The position numbers and the translations under genes are program-made. A DNA stretch of 41,400 bases from Clostridia bacterium (GTDB lineage: Bacteria > Bacillota > Clostridia > Oscillospirales > CAG-272), in the NCBI GenBank assembly GCA_017464565.1, contig JAFTZH010000003.1, positions 1 through 41,400 on the forward strand, in the 5' to 3' direction. Positions 31,400 through 41,367 of the stretch are shown here, piece by piece. Below the pieces are notes generated by a model. That model searched no databases and was not told the DNA's origin. It saw nothing but the letters and a program-made list of their open reading frames with translations. Within the stretch, counting starts at the first letter, position 1, and each line of letters starts with the position of its first letter.

Positions 31400-32926
31400 T
31401 TATTGAGCCTCGGCTACAACGCCCGACGGGATATATTCCTTCGCCGTAACGTTCACCTGCATAGCAGAGCCGCCTCTTACGACTCGGAACGAAACGCTGT
31501 CTCCGATTTTTACGTTCTGCAAAGCGGCAAGAAGCTCCGACTCGCTCAGAACCGATACCGAGTTCACCTCGGTTATCCTGTCGCCCTGCTTGAAATCACT
31601 GCTTGCGGCGTTGATAACGTATATTCCCGCGTAGGAGCTTCCGAAATACCTGTAAGCGTCAAACTGTCCGAGATAAGCCGCCTCAAAGCCGAAGGTTATC
31701 CTTCCGTGGATATATCCGTCCTCGATAACGTCCACTATATCCTCGTACACGGTATCTATCGGAATAGCGAAGCCGAGTCCCTCGATACCCTCCGCGGACT
31801 CCTTGGCGTTGACGATGCCGATAAGCTCACCCGCCATATTGAAAAGCCCGCCCCCCGAGTTTCCGGGGTTCACAGCCGCGTTGGTCTGGAGCAGAGTCAT
31901 AGTAACTCCGTCTATCGTTATCTCTCTGTCAAGCGCGCTTATTATACCGTCGGTAACCGTTCCTCCAAGCTCTCCGAGAGGATTGCCTATCGCCACTACC
32001 CCTTCTCCTACGCGCAGAGAGGAACTTGAGCCTATCTCTGCCGCCACGATATTTTCAGTAACGGCAATTTTGATAACGGCAATATCCATACCGTCGTCTC
32101 CGTCTATATATTCAGCCGTAAATTCTCTCTTGTCGGTAAGGCGCACGGTAATTGAATCGGAGCCTCCAACGACGTGATAGTTGGTAACGATATAAGAATA
32201 TCCTCCGCCGACGGCTATTATAACTCCGCTTCCCGCTCCGCTCGATACGTACTGACCGTAATTTGAGCTTGTGAGAGTGGAGACCTCGACCACCGACGCC
32301 GCCGCTTTTTCCACGACGCCCACCACGGTGAGCGCTTCCTTGTCCTCCGAATACGTCGTTTTATTTATCTTCACCGAACCGTTGTTCTTGATTATCGTAA
32401 CGACACCCTCCTCGCCCTCGTAGGCAGGAACACCGCCGGTATCTTGTATCACACCGTCGTCTTTTCCGATGAAGTGATAAACTCCGACGCCCGCCATCGC
32501 TCCGAGCACAAGCGAGAGAAGCACGCATACGGCCGCGACGGCAGTGAACAGATGCTTCGGGGACTTTTTGCCCGTATTTACAGTTTTCGCACGGTTTTCT
32601 TCGTCGGAGATACTGCGTGAAGATACTCCGTATTCGGTAAAATATTGCGCCGAAGCGTTTCTTACGCCTTCATCAGATATTTTTGCTTCTGCTTCAAAGC
32701 TTTGGCTTTTTTCTTCATTATTTTCCGCTTGGCACGAAAAAGCTTCTCTTCCTTCTTCAGCCTCTTCACGACTATTTTTTTCTTGCCCTTCAATGCTTTC
32801 GCGCATTTTTTCTTCGCCTTGCCCGCCGTTTTTATAAGCTTGATTATCATTGTTTTTTTCTCCTTCATACGATGATTTTATATCGTCTCGGTCAAAATTT
32901 TCGGGGTTGATTCTTTCATCTTCCAT
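31400..32926 (-). CDS. htrA: Membrane-anchored HtrA/DegP-type serine protease with PDZ domain
   Basis: A 508-residue trypsin-like protease. A long acidic cytoplasmic tail (1-120, rich in Glu, Asn and Lys) leads to one membrane segment (about 126-150) and an extracellular protease domain (about 200-400). The catalytic triad is His251 (TNYHVV), Asp281 (GMDIAVI) and Ser357 (NPGNSGGG). One PDZ domain follows (about 410-495). HtrA enzymes remove misfolded exported proteins. The charged tail of 120 residues is longer than in B. subtilis HtrA and may interact with cytoplasmic partners. It is monocistronic, just upstream of the envelope two-component operon on the same strand. Confidence 0.92.
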   Translation of the reverse strand: MEDERINPENFDRDDIKSSYEGEKNNDNQAYKNGGQGEEKMRESIEGQEKNSREEAEEGREAFSCQAENNEEKSQSFEAEAKISDEGVRNASAQYFTEYGVSSRSISDEENRAKTVNTGKKSPKHLFTAVAAVCVLLSLVLGAMAGVGVYHFIGKDDGVIQDTGGVPAYEGEEGVVTIIKNNGSVKINKTTYSEDKEALTVVGVVEKAAASVVEVSTLTSSNYGQYVSSGAGSGVIIAVGGGYSYIVTNYHVVGGSDSITVRLTDKREFTAEYIDGDDGMDIAVIKIAVTENIVAAEIGSSSSLRVGEGVVAIGNPLGELGGTVTDGIISALDREITIDGVTMTLLQTNAAVNPGNSGGGLFNMAGELIGIVNAKESAEGIEGLGFAIPIDTVYEDIVDVIEDGYIHGRITFGFEAAYLGQFDAYRYFGSSYAGIYVINAASSDFKQGDRITEVNSVSVLSESELLAALQNVKIGDSVSFRVVRGGSAMQVNVTAKEYIPSGVVAEAQ

Positions 32927-33265
32927 AGTATGCCCGTCCTTTCAAAACCAATAAGTATTTATTCAAGCGGCGCCGCCGCATAGCTTTTTGACGCCGCGCG
33001 CCTCGCGATATCAAGTACCGCGCCCGCGCGGCTTTATATAATCGGTCAATCAAAAGCATTTTTTAAGAGATACGCCCAACTACGATTATATTATAACGGT
33101 CATATGTGAACGTTTTTTGACGAATTATAAAATTATACCTGAAATACCGCGTATTTTTCTATATAATAGTGAATATACGGCTGTAAAATATAAATACCCG
33201 TTGTTTTTTTTTCGATAATTTGATATAATATGTTAAAGTATATTACGATTGCCGAGGATATTTAT
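32927..33265. other. Divergent intergenic region between htrA and the addBA operon
   Basis: It has a G/C-rich patch at about 32965-33035 with two inverted repeats: 32967-32979 (GCGGC/GCCGC) and 32993-33032 (GCCGCGCG/CGCGCGGC with a 24-nt loop). These would be in the htrA leader if its promoter lies further right. I see a good promoter for the rightward operon (33201-33229) but no clear one for htrA. Confidence 0.5.
33201..33229 (+). promoter_or_regulatory. Promoter of the coiled-coil membrane protein/addB/addA operon
   Basis: TTGTTT (33201-33206), a 17-bp spacer and TATAAT (33224-33229), with TGA giving an extended -10. Its position rules out the ATG at 33230 as a translation start. Confidence 0.7.
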
Positions 33266-34033
33266 ATGCCTTCTAAAAAAGATGCGGATATTTCGGACAA
33301 GCAGAAAATAAAAGAACTGTCGGAAGAAAACAAAAGACTGCGGCGCGAGGTGGACGCGCTGAAATTCGAGCTGGAGGATATACAGCAGAAAAAAGCTATA
33401 AGAGGCGGACACGACGACGTTCGCTCCGCGTTCGACAATCAATCCCTGCACTCCAGACTTTATTCCAAGAGAAGCTATACCTCCTATCTTCTCGGTCTCA
33501 TATCGAGCACCTCGGTATTCCGTCTTTACAGAAAGATGATAGCCTTCGTCAAAAGATATACCTTTATCTCCACCACGCTCAAAATACTCGCTTATATTCT
33601 GACCGTTCTTCAATCGGGAACGATTTTCGTGCTTGCCGCGTCCTTCTTCGTCGTCTCTCTCCCATTCACCTTTATCGTCGGATACACGGCGCTCGTCGTC
33701 GCGTTTTTCGGAAACAGAAGGCTGAAAAAGAAAATGAGCGGACTTACTCGCGGAAAAAATATTACCGTCCTCTTTCCTCAAAAGGGACGAGCTTTTAGCG
33801 AAAGCTCTTATTTTGCGGGAATGGCGCGCGATATTGCGAAAGACGGCGAAAACACGGTCGTCATCGTCTCCCCTTATTTCTTCTCCTCAAAAGGCATATC
33901 GGGAAGCAAAAAGCTTTTTATAGCTATGAGAGAGGAAGGCGACAATATTCTCATAATAAAAAGGCATTATTTTTTCACCTTTAAAAGACAGATATTAAAA
34001 AAACACGCAGAAAAAATCACTTATATATATTAA
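33266..34033 (+). CDS. Coiled-coil membrane protein, function unknown
   Basis: A 255-residue protein. Residues 5-45 form a charged coiled coil (KQKIKELSEENKRLRREVD). Two hydrophobic segments lie at about 95-115 and 118-150 (TLKILAYILTVLQSGTIFVL and a following Phe/Val-rich stretch). The C-terminal soluble domain (about 160-255) has alternating strands and helices (NITVLFPQKGRAF, TVVIVSPYFFSSKG). The ATG at 33266 is used because GAGG lies 8 nt upstream. It is first in an operon with addB, 28 bp away, and addA. I do not recognise the family. The C-terminal part could be a small alpha/beta domain, but no catalytic motif is visible. Confidence 0.75.
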   Translation: MPSKKDADISDKQKIKELSEENKRLRREVDALKFELEDIQQKKAIRGGHDDVRSAFDNQSLHSRLYSKRSYTSYLLGLISSTSVFRLYRKMIAFVKRYTFISTTLKILAYILTVLQSGTIFVLAASFFVVSLPFTFIVGYTALVVAFFGNRRLKKKMSGLTRGKNITVLFPQKGRAFSESSYFAGMARDIAKDGENTVVIVSPYFFSSKGISGSKKLFIAMREEGDNILIIKRHYFFTFKRQILKKHAEKITYIY

Positions 34034-34061
34034 CGCTTCCGCAAAGCGGGAAAGGAGACGT

Positions 34062-37000
34062 ATGATACGTTTTATATACGGAGAATCGGGATACGGAAAA
34101 ACGCATAGAATCACCGAGCTGCTCGCCATCGACGCGCAGAACGGAACGCACTCCTTTCTTATCGTACCCGAGCAGCACGCCGTCGCGAGCGAGCGCCTCG
34201 TGCTTGAAAAGCTTCCTCCCTCCGCGCAGCTCGGAATAGAGGTTTTGAGCTTTTCAAGACTCTACAACAGAGTGTGCCGGGAATACGGCGGTCTTGAATA
34301 CAACTATATAACCAAGCCCGCGAAATATCTCCTTATGTGGAAGAACCTGAGCGAGCTTTCCCCAATGCTCGAGCATTATTCCTTCTCTGCCGGAAACGAC
34401 GCCTCTCTTGAAGAATTTATGCTAAAGGCGGTGCTCGAATTCAAGGCTAACGGAATATCTTCCGCCGACCTCGAAAGAGTGTCGGAAAAGCTTGACGAAA
34501 CCGGCGAGCTTTACGGAAAGCTCCGCGACCTGTCCTTGATATACGCCTCCTTTGAAGCCGCCGTGGCTCAAAGCTTCAGCGACTCGGCTGACAACCTCTC
34601 AAAGCTTCACGCCATACTCGGTGAGCATAATTTTTTTGAGGGAAGCAACGTCTACGTTGACTCTTTTACCTCCTTCACCTCACCCGAGCATAAAATAATA
34701 GAAAAAATATTCAAGCAGGCGAAAAACGCAACCGTTGCCATTCCCCTGACAGAACCGAGATATAACGCTATTTATACCGCGAGCATTTCAGATTCCGAAA
34801 GCAAGCTTATAGAGAACGCCGAAAGGTGCGGCGGATATTATACCGAAATACTCAAAGAAAACAAACGCGCAAAATTCCCCGCTCTCGCAAAGCTTTCGCG
34901 TGAGCTATGGAATATCGCAAAGACTCCCTCAAACGGCGCGGAGGCAGACGACTCATCGGTGGTCCTTGAGACCTGCGCTTCTCCCTACGCCGAAGCGGAA
35001 GCGGCAGCAAGATGGTCGCTGGAGCTTATGCGCCGCGGCTTCAGATGCCGCGATATAGTGGTGATTACGCGGGACGCCGAAAAATACAGAGGCATAATAG
35101 AACCCGCCTTCGAGCGCAACCGAATTCCCTTCTTCTTCTCGGAAAAGAGCGACCTGTGCTCAAAGCCCTCGGTAAAATTTCTTCTTTCCGCTCTCCGCGT
35201 AAAGAACGGAGGCTGGAGAGCGTCCGACGTTATATCACACTTAAAAACCTATCTTTACGATATCCCTCAAAGCTCCGTGGATATGTTTGAAACCTACGTA
35301 GGCGTATGGAATATCAAAGGCGCGTCCTTTACCGACGGTCCCTGGACTATGAATCCCGACGGATATTCCTCGGATATGAGCGAAAGAGGAAAAAGAATAC
35401 TTACGGCGGCAAACGAGGTGAGAGAGTATCTCTGCTCCCGCCTGATTCCGCTTTTTACAAAGCTCGACGCGGCGGAAAACGCCGCAGAGTCGTGCCGCGC
35501 AATATACGAATATCTCGTTGAATGTAATATAGAAAAAAAGCTTTCAGAGCTTGCCGCAAGAGCCTCGGCGCGCGGAAATATCAAGGAAGCGGAGGAGTAT
35601 TCCGCTCTTTACGGAATAACGCTTGAAGCTCTCGCTCTGCTCTCTGAAACGCTCGGAGAGGACGAGCTTGACACGGCGGAGCTTGCCAAAGCGTTAAAGC
35701 TCGTTTTCGACACTACTGAAATAGGAACGATACCCACCTCGGTGGACGAGGTAACGATAGGCTCCGCGTCTACCATAAGAGCCGACAATCCGAGGTGCGT
35801 CATAGTTCTTGGATTGCGCGAGGGAGAATTCCCGAAGAATATATCGGACGCGGGAGTTTTAAGCTCCTCCGAAAAGAACGTGCTTTCAGAACTTGGGCTC
35901 GAGCTTTCCACAAGCGATACCAAGGTCTCGGACGAGCTGCTGTTCGTCAAAAAGACCTTTTCGCTCCCCTCGGACAAGCTCGTGTTGATTACCTCGTCGG
36001 CAGAAACCGACGGACGCGGAGTACAGCCATCGCTTCCCTACGCGCGTGCGAAAAAACTGCTGCCGTATCTCACCGAGCACCGTTTTGACGAAAACGATAT
36101 CGGATATCTTACCTGCTCTCCTCTATCCGCCTCTGCGCGCGTTTTCACGCAGAAGGGCGATATTGAGCGTGAGACGCTTTGCGGCGCTCTTACGGCACTC
36201 TCCGATGAATTTTCCTATCTTAATAACGATATATCCCCCCTCGAGCTTTCGGTCTCAAAGAGACGGGTCTCCCCCGAAATTATCGAGAATATCTTCCCGC
36301 AAACCATGAGACTGAGCCAATCAAGGCTTGAAAAATACGTAAAATGCAATTTCTCATACTACTGCTCTTACGTCCTCGGTCTGCGAGAGGAAAAGCGCGC
36401 CGAATTCAGGGCCTCCGACGTGGGAAGCTTTATACATTTCATACTTGAAAATCTGATAAAAAAGCTGGTGGATGAAAACGGAATAAAGCCCGTAGAGCAC
36501 GGCGAGCTTCTCAAAATGACCAACGCCGTGGTTGACGAATATATCGGGGCGGTATGTCCCGCCTACGAAAGAAAATCGGGACGCGCGGCGCACCTATACG
36601 CGAGACTTCGGAACCTATCGCTGCTCCTTGCCGAAAATATTATCGAGGAGTTTTCCCACTCGCTGTTCGTTCCAAGCCATTTCGAGCTGAAAATAGGCGG
36701 CAAGGACAACTCTCCCCCGCCCCTTGAATTTACCCTCAAAGACGGAACAAAGGTAACTATGTCGGGTATTGTCGACCGCGTCGACCTTTTCAAGCGGGAC
36801 GAGAGGCTTTACGTCCGCATAGTTGATTATAAAACGGGAACCAAGGATTTCTCAATAGAAGACCTTCAGCTCGGTCTCAATACCCAGATGCTCATATATC
36901 TGTTTACTCTTTGCTCAAAAGGCGCTATGGATTTTTTCAAGCAAAAGGATTGCCCCATTCCCGCGGGAGTACTCTATCTGTCGTCTAATATCCCCACGAT

Positions 37001-37355
37001 AGAGCTTGGCGATTATACCGATACGAAAGAGGTACTCAGACAAGCGAAAAAATCCTTCGTCAGAAGCGGTCTGCTCCTTTACGACAAAGAGATACTTAAC
37101 GCTATGAACAACGAATTGTCTCCCGAATTTCTCGCTGGTATCAAGCACAACAAAAACGGAGATCTGTCGGGAAAGGCGCTGACGCCGATAGTAAAATTCG
37201 CGCAGATAAGCGCCGATATTAAGGAAACGATAACCGAGATAGCCGAGGATATGAAGAGCGGAAAGGCTGACGCCTGCCCTCTCGTTTACAAAGGAAGCTC
37301 ACCTTGCGACTACTGCGAGATGAAGCCCGTATGCAAAATAACGCAAAACGCTTAA
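34062..37355 (+). CDS. addB: ATP-dependent helicase/nuclease subunit B
   Basis: A 1097-residue AddB subunit. The N-terminal Walker A-like GESGYGKT is at 8-15. The C-terminal RecB-type nuclease has VDYKTGTKDF. Its iron-sulfur cluster cysteines are visible as one in KYVKCNFSYYC and three in PCDYCEMKPVC near the end. The enzyme partners AddA to resect double-strand DNA ends up to a Chi-like site for RecA-dependent repair, in the cytoplasm. AAAGGAGA precedes the start by 6 nt. The length is normal (about 1100-1170). addA follows after 36 bp. Confidence 0.93.
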   Translation: MIRFIYGESGYGKTHRITELLAIDAQNGTHSFLIVPEQHAVASERLVLEKLPPSAQLGIEVLSFSRLYNRVCREYGGLEYNYITKPAKYLLMWKNLSELSPMLEHYSFSAGNDASLEEFMLKAVLEFKANGISSADLERVSEKLDETGELYGKLRDLSLIYASFEAAVAQSFSDSADNLSKLHAILGEHNFFEGSNVYVDSFTSFTSPEHKIIEKIFKQAKNATVAIPLTEPRYNAIYTASISDSESKLIENAERCGGYYTEILKENKRAKFPALAKLSRELWNIAKTPSNGAEADDSSVVLETCASPYAEAEAAARWSLELMRRGFRCRDIVVITRDAEKYRGIIEPAFERNRIPFFFSEKSDLCSKPSVKFLLSALRVKNGGWRASDVISHLKTYLYDIPQSSVDMFETYVGVWNIKGASFTDGPWTMNPDGYSSDMSERGKRILTAANEVREYLCSRLIPLFTKLDAAENAAESCRAIYEYLVECNIEKKLSELAARASARGNIKEAEEYSALYGITLEALALLSETLGEDELDTAELAKALKLVFDTTEIGTIPTSVDEVTIGSASTIRADNPRCVIVLGLREGEFPKNISDAGVLSSSEKNVLSELGLELSTSDTKVSDELLFVKKTFSLPSDKLVLITSSAETDGRGVQPSLPYARAKKLLPYLTEHRFDENDIGYLTCSPLSASARVFTQKGDIERETLCGALTALSDEFSYLNNDISPLELSVSKRRVSPEIIENIFPQTMRLSQSRLEKYVKCNFSYYCSYVLGLREEKRAEFRASDVGSFIHFILENLIKKLVDENGIKPVEHGELLKMTNAVVDEYIGAVCPAYERKSGRAAHLYARLRNLSLLLAENIIEEFSHSLFVPSHFELKIGGKDNSPPPLEFTLKDGTKVTMSGIVDRVDLFKRDERLYVRIVDYKTGTKDFSIEDLQLGLNTQMLIYLFTLCSKGAMDFFKQKDCPIPAGVLYLSSNIPTIELGDYTDTKEVLRQAKKSFVRSGLLLYDKEILNAMNNELSPEFLAGIKHNKNGDLSGKALTPIVKFAQISADIKETITEIAEDMKSGKADACPLVYKGSSPCDYCEMKPVCKITQNA

Positions 37356-37391
37356 AACGCGGATTACACCTTCCGCGGGAAAGGAAAAGCT

Positions 37392-40300
37392 ATGCCAAGA
37401 GAATGGACGGACGCCCAGAGTGCCGCTATCTCAATAAGAAATAAAAATCTTTTGATTTCCGCGGCGGCGGGCTCGGGAAAAACGGCGACGCTGACCGAAA
37501 GGATAATCCGATCGCTCACCGACAAGGAAAATCCCGCCGATATCTCCGAAATACTCGTCGTTACCTTTACACGCGCCGCGGCGGCTGAGCTTAAGCAAAG
37601 AATATTTTCGGCAGTCTCCGACGCCGTTGCCAAAGACCCAACGAACAAGCATCTGTCGTCCCAGCTCGTAAAGATATCAAGCGCGAAAATATGCACGATA
37701 GACTCCTTCTATCTCGACCTTATCCGAGAAAACTTTTCCTCTCTCGGTCTTCCGCCTTCCTTCAGAATCGCCGACACGGCAGAAAGCGAGCTTTTAGCTA
37801 AGGAAATAATGGAGGATACCGTAAACAGATTTTACGACGAAACCGAGGATTTTCCGCGTATCGCAGAATCATTTTCAAACGTAAGAAGCGCGTCAAGACT
37901 AACGGAGGTGTTTTTAAATCTATACTCTCACGTATCCTCCTATCCCGAGGGAATAGATTTTCTGAAATTTTGCGGGGAGAAGTGTATATCCGAGGCTGAT
38001 AAAGACTTCTTTGAAAGCTCCTTCGGAACGATAATACGTTGGAATGCCGAAGATGCGGTAACGCATTTTATCGAGGTTCTTAACGACCTTATCCCGCAGC
38101 TTTCGATATGTCAGGATATATATGATTGTTATTACCGTGCCTTTTCTTACGATCTCGATTTTTGTTTAGAGCTGCTGGAGCGTATCTTTTCCTCGACTTA
38201 CGAGGAGACCAGAGACCTGTTTTTGTCCTATGAGCCTCTGAAGCTCAAAACCCCGCACAGACTGTCGATTTCCGAAACGTCTAAAATGCTTAAGGACAAG
38301 CGGAGCGATATCACCAAGGCGTTAAGAGAGCTATGCTCAAAATCCTTCGCGCTCAGCCCGAAAAACATATCGACCGCTATGAAGGAAACGGGACGCATAA
38401 CGCTGAAGATATACGAACTTATCTCGGAGTTTGAACAAAAGCTCACCGCGGAAAAGCTCCGCCGCGGAATATGTGATTTCAACGATATACGAAGATACGC
38501 GCTGAAGCTTCTCGTATATCCGAACGGTACGCCCACCGAGACCGCGAAAAATCTTTCACGCAAATTCACCGATATATACATAGACGAATATCAGGACGTA
38601 GACAGGGTTCAGGATATGATTTTCTCGGCGATATCCAACGGACGCAACAGATTTATGGTCGGGGATATAAAGCAAAGCATTTACAGCTTCCGAGGAGCCG
38701 AGCCGGACGTATTCGCGGAATACCGCGAGTCCTTCCCACAGCACGAAAGCGAAGCGCGCGGAAGCTTTGACAGCCAAGCGATATTTATGTCCAATAATTT
38801 CAGATGCGACGAGAATATCGTAAAATTCACCAACACCGTCTGCTCCTATCTGTTTGGAAAATGCACCGACAGCTCGGTATACAGCGAGGACGACGAGCTT
38901 ATTTTCTCAAAAGCCCTCCCCTCGCCCGATTACGTATCTCCAAAGGTGTCGGTATCGGTCGTGGTTCCTCCCGAGGACGAGGACTCCGACTACGTATCTA
39001 ACGCGGCGAATAACAAGCTGTGCGAAGCGCGATACGTGGCGTCAAAAATATCCGAGCTTCTCGCAAACGGCAAAAAGGCCGACGGAAGCAGAATTCTTCC
39101 CGAGGACGTTGCCGTTCTGCTCCGCTCGTCAACTATGAAGCCCTATCTGAAGCAAGCCTTCAAGGAGGCGGGGATAGAAGCGTCGGGAGACGCCGAAAGC
39201 AAGTATTTTGAAAGTCCCGACGTCCTTCTCGTTCTCTCGGTGCTCAACTCGGTAGACAATCCGCACAGAGACGTATATCTTGCGGGAACCCTACACTCGC
39301 CCTTGTTTGATTTTTCACTCGACGAGCTGGTAATACTTCGAAAAAGCTGTGAGCCCGCTTTTTCTCTTTACGACGCGGTAGAACTGTATTCGCAGAATGA
39401 GGACGGCGCTCTCGGAAAAAAATGCAAAGATTTTCTCGAAGTCCTTACGGATTGGAGAGCCGAATCGCTCTCAATGCCCGTTGACAAGCTCATAAAGACC
39501 ATATACTCGTCAAAGCAATTCTCGGTTCTCGGACTCGCAAGCTCTGAAAACCTCATACAGCTTTACGAATACGCGAGAAGATTTGAGTCGGGCGCCTTCA
39601 AGGGTCTTTACAATTTTATAGAGTACGTCAACAAGCTCATAGCGGAAGGAAAGCAGTTCGATACCGCCTCGTCCGACTCCGCGTCGGGCAAGGTCTCTAT
39701 AATGACTATTCATCACTCGAAGGGTCTTGAGTTTCCCGTCTGCTTCCTGTGCGGTACGTCGGGCGAGTTCAACCGCAGTGAATTCAAGGAGAGTATGCTG
39801 TTTGAATACACGGCGGGAGTCGCTATGAAGATAGCCGACGAAACGGGATTCGCGAGAATAAACACGCCTATGCGGGACGCGATAGCTTCAAAAATAACCG
39901 CTAACCGTACCGAGGAGGAAATGAGAGTGCTTTACGTCGCTCTGACGAGAGCGCGGGAATATCTGTTCGTAACGGGCAACTCGTCAAAATCCAAGGACAG
40001 ACTGCTTGAAGAAGCGGCAGAGAGGGATAAATTTTCTGACAAATACAGCCTCCTAAAATGCAAATCATATCTTGAATGGATACTTACAGCTCTCGCGGGC
40101 GCGGATATCGGCGGAATATGCGATATCTCATTCGTACACGCCGACACCGTAAGTATTCCAATCGCTCGAAAGTTATCCTCTCCCGAAGAAAATATACGCA
40201 AAGAGGAGGAAACTCACGCCGAAAGAGTCAAGCCCTCTGCCGAGCTTTTGGAAAAGCTTTCCTTTAAATATCCCTTCACGCAGGCCTCTCGTATACCCGC

Positions 40301-40973
40301 CAAAATATCGGTATCACGGCTTTCAGACGACCTGCTGGACGACGAAACCGACATGCTCACTTACGATGTGGATAAAAAAACCGCCGTTCCGAGCGTCTTT
40401 CTCAACGACTCGTCTCACAAGTTCACCCCTTCCGAGCGCGGAACACTTACGCACCTTTTCTTTCAATTCTGCGATTTTGCCTATGCCGAAAAGCACGGAG
40501 CCGAAGAGGAGCTTGCGCGTCTCATTGAGAAGCGGTTTCTTCCGTCTTACGCCGCGGAGGCGGTATTTACAGACGACCTCAAACGATTTTTTGCGAGCGA
40601 GCTTTTCTCCAAGATAAAAGGCGCGAAAAAAATCGTGCGCGAGCAAAGATTTAACATTCTGCTCCCCGCGTCTATGTTCTCAAAGGATAACGAATTTATA
40701 GAGAACGTATGCGACGAGCCTTTAGCCGTTCAGGGCGTAATAGATATCATCGTTATAGACGAGAGAGGCGAGCTTTGCCTTTACGACTATAAGACCGACC
40801 GTCTCTCCCCCGCCGAGCGGAACGATTCGTCTCTTCTCAAAAAGAAGATGTACGCGCGCCATTCGGAGCAGCTGTCTTACTATAAAATAGCCGTCGAGCG
40901 TCTTTTCGGACAGAAATGCTCATCGGTCGGAATATACTCCACACACGCCGCAAAAACGGTGGAATGGGAATAG
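37392..40973 (+). CDS. addA: ATP-dependent helicase/nuclease subunit A
   Basis: A 1193-residue AddA subunit. UvrD/RecB helicase motifs run in order: Walker A AAAGSGKT (near 26-33), VVTFTRAAAAELK, the DEYQD box in IYIDEYQDVDRVQ, QSIYSFRGAEP, NNFRCDENIV, TIHHSKGLEFPV and VLYVALTRAREYL. The C-terminal RecB-family nuclease motif is LYDYKTDRLS. With AddB it forms the Firmicute counterpart of RecBCD. AAAGGAAA precedes the ATG. The gene ends the operon; the following intergenic stretch carries two inverted repeat units. Confidence 0.95.
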   Translation: MPREWTDAQSAAISIRNKNLLISAAAGSGKTATLTERIIRSLTDKENPADISEILVVTFTRAAAAELKQRIFSAVSDAVAKDPTNKHLSSQLVKISSAKICTIDSFYLDLIRENFSSLGLPPSFRIADTAESELLAKEIMEDTVNRFYDETEDFPRIAESFSNVRSASRLTEVFLNLYSHVSSYPEGIDFLKFCGEKCISEADKDFFESSFGTIIRWNAEDAVTHFIEVLNDLIPQLSICQDIYDCYYRAFSYDLDFCLELLERIFSSTYEETRDLFLSYEPLKLKTPHRLSISETSKMLKDKRSDITKALRELCSKSFALSPKNISTAMKETGRITLKIYELISEFEQKLTAEKLRRGICDFNDIRRYALKLLVYPNGTPTETAKNLSRKFTDIYIDEYQDVDRVQDMIFSAISNGRNRFMVGDIKQSIYSFRGAEPDVFAEYRESFPQHESEARGSFDSQAIFMSNNFRCDENIVKFTNTVCSYLFGKCTDSSVYSEDDELIFSKALPSPDYVSPKVSVSVVVPPEDEDSDYVSNAANNKLCEARYVASKISELLANGKKADGSRILPEDVAVLLRSSTMKPYLKQAFKEAGIEASGDAESKYFESPDVLLVLSVLNSVDNPHRDVYLAGTLHSPLFDFSLDELVILRKSCEPAFSLYDAVELYSQNEDGALGKKCKDFLEVLTDWRAESLSMPVDKLIKTIYSSKQFSVLGLASSENLIQLYEYARRFESGAFKGLYNFIEYVNKLIAEGKQFDTASSDSASGKVSIMTIHHSKGLEFPVCFLCGTSGEFNRSEFKESMLFEYTAGVAMKIADETGFARINTPMRDAIASKITANRTEEEMRVLYVALTRAREYLFVTGNSSKSKDRLLEEAAERDKFSDKYSLLKCKSYLEWILTALAGADIGGICDISFVHADTVSIPIARKLSSPEENIRKEEETHAERVKPSAELLEKLSFKYPFTQASRIPAKISVSRLSDDLLDDETDMLTYDVDKKTAVPSVFLNDSSHKFTPSERGTLTHLFFQFCDFAYAEKHGAEEELARLIEKRFLPSYAAEAVFTDDLKRFFASELFSKIKGAKKIVREQRFNILLPASMFSKDNEFIENVCDEPLAVQGVIDIIVIDERGELCLYDYKTDRLSPAERNDSSLLKKKMYARHSEQLSYYKIAVERLFGQKCSSVGIYSTHAAKTVEWE

Positions 40974-41006
40974 AGTAAAAACGACGGCTCCATATTAGAT
41001 TATAAT

Positions 41007-41210
41007 GGGAGAACATTTTGAAAAATTTTCTCCCCTTAACCCATCTTCAAAAAACCATAAAGCATTGGGTATGATATAGTTTTAAGCTTTGCTTTCTGAG
41101 AATTTTATATAGAAAGCGAAAGATAAATTTTAAGTCATACCAAAACGTTTAAAGTTTTTTGAGGCGGGGGTGCGGGGGAGGGACTTTTTGCAAAAAGTCC
41201 CTCCCCCGCA
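41007..41210. repeat. Dispersed repeat, composite inverted pair (copy 7)
   Basis: Two partial copies stand in opposite orientation. The left one (hairpin 41007-41034) reads leftwards and the right one ends in a 40-bp perfect palindrome at 41171-41210 and reads rightwards. The halves share a middle containing ATACC/GGTAT and TTTTTTGA/TCAAAAAA words. The pair fills the junction between addA and the convergent small peptide gene. Confidence 0.7.
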
Positions 41211-41224
41211 TAATTACAAAACGA

Positions 41225-41353
41225 TTATTTCATTTCGCTCCACTTTTTGATATCTCCGTCGCCTTCATCAAGAACGGTAAAGGGAGACACGGTTATGATA
41301 TCCGCTATATCGGTATCTATTACTGCCTGCGGATTAACGTAAATTTTTTTCAT
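41225..41353 (-). CDS. Small 42-residue peptide gene, function unknown
   Basis: A 42-residue peptide beginning MKKIYVNPQAVIDTDIADII and ending in an acidic Gly/Asp stretch before KKWSEMK. A near-perfect AGGAGGT lies 7 nt upstream of the ATG, which strongly supports translation. The pattern (MKK-x-Y-x-x-P, then a VIT/IIT-x-S segment, then an EGDGD stretch) resembles very small clostridial proteins that occur in tandem; no function is known to me. There is no signal peptide or membrane segment and no Cys, so a lanthipeptide precursor is unlikely, though some other modified peptide is possible. It follows another short gene by 14 bp. Confidence 0.7.
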   Translation of the reverse strand: MKKIYVNPQAVIDTDIADIITVSPFTVLDEGDGDIKKWSEMK

Positions 41354-41367
41354 ATCTTTACCTCCTG

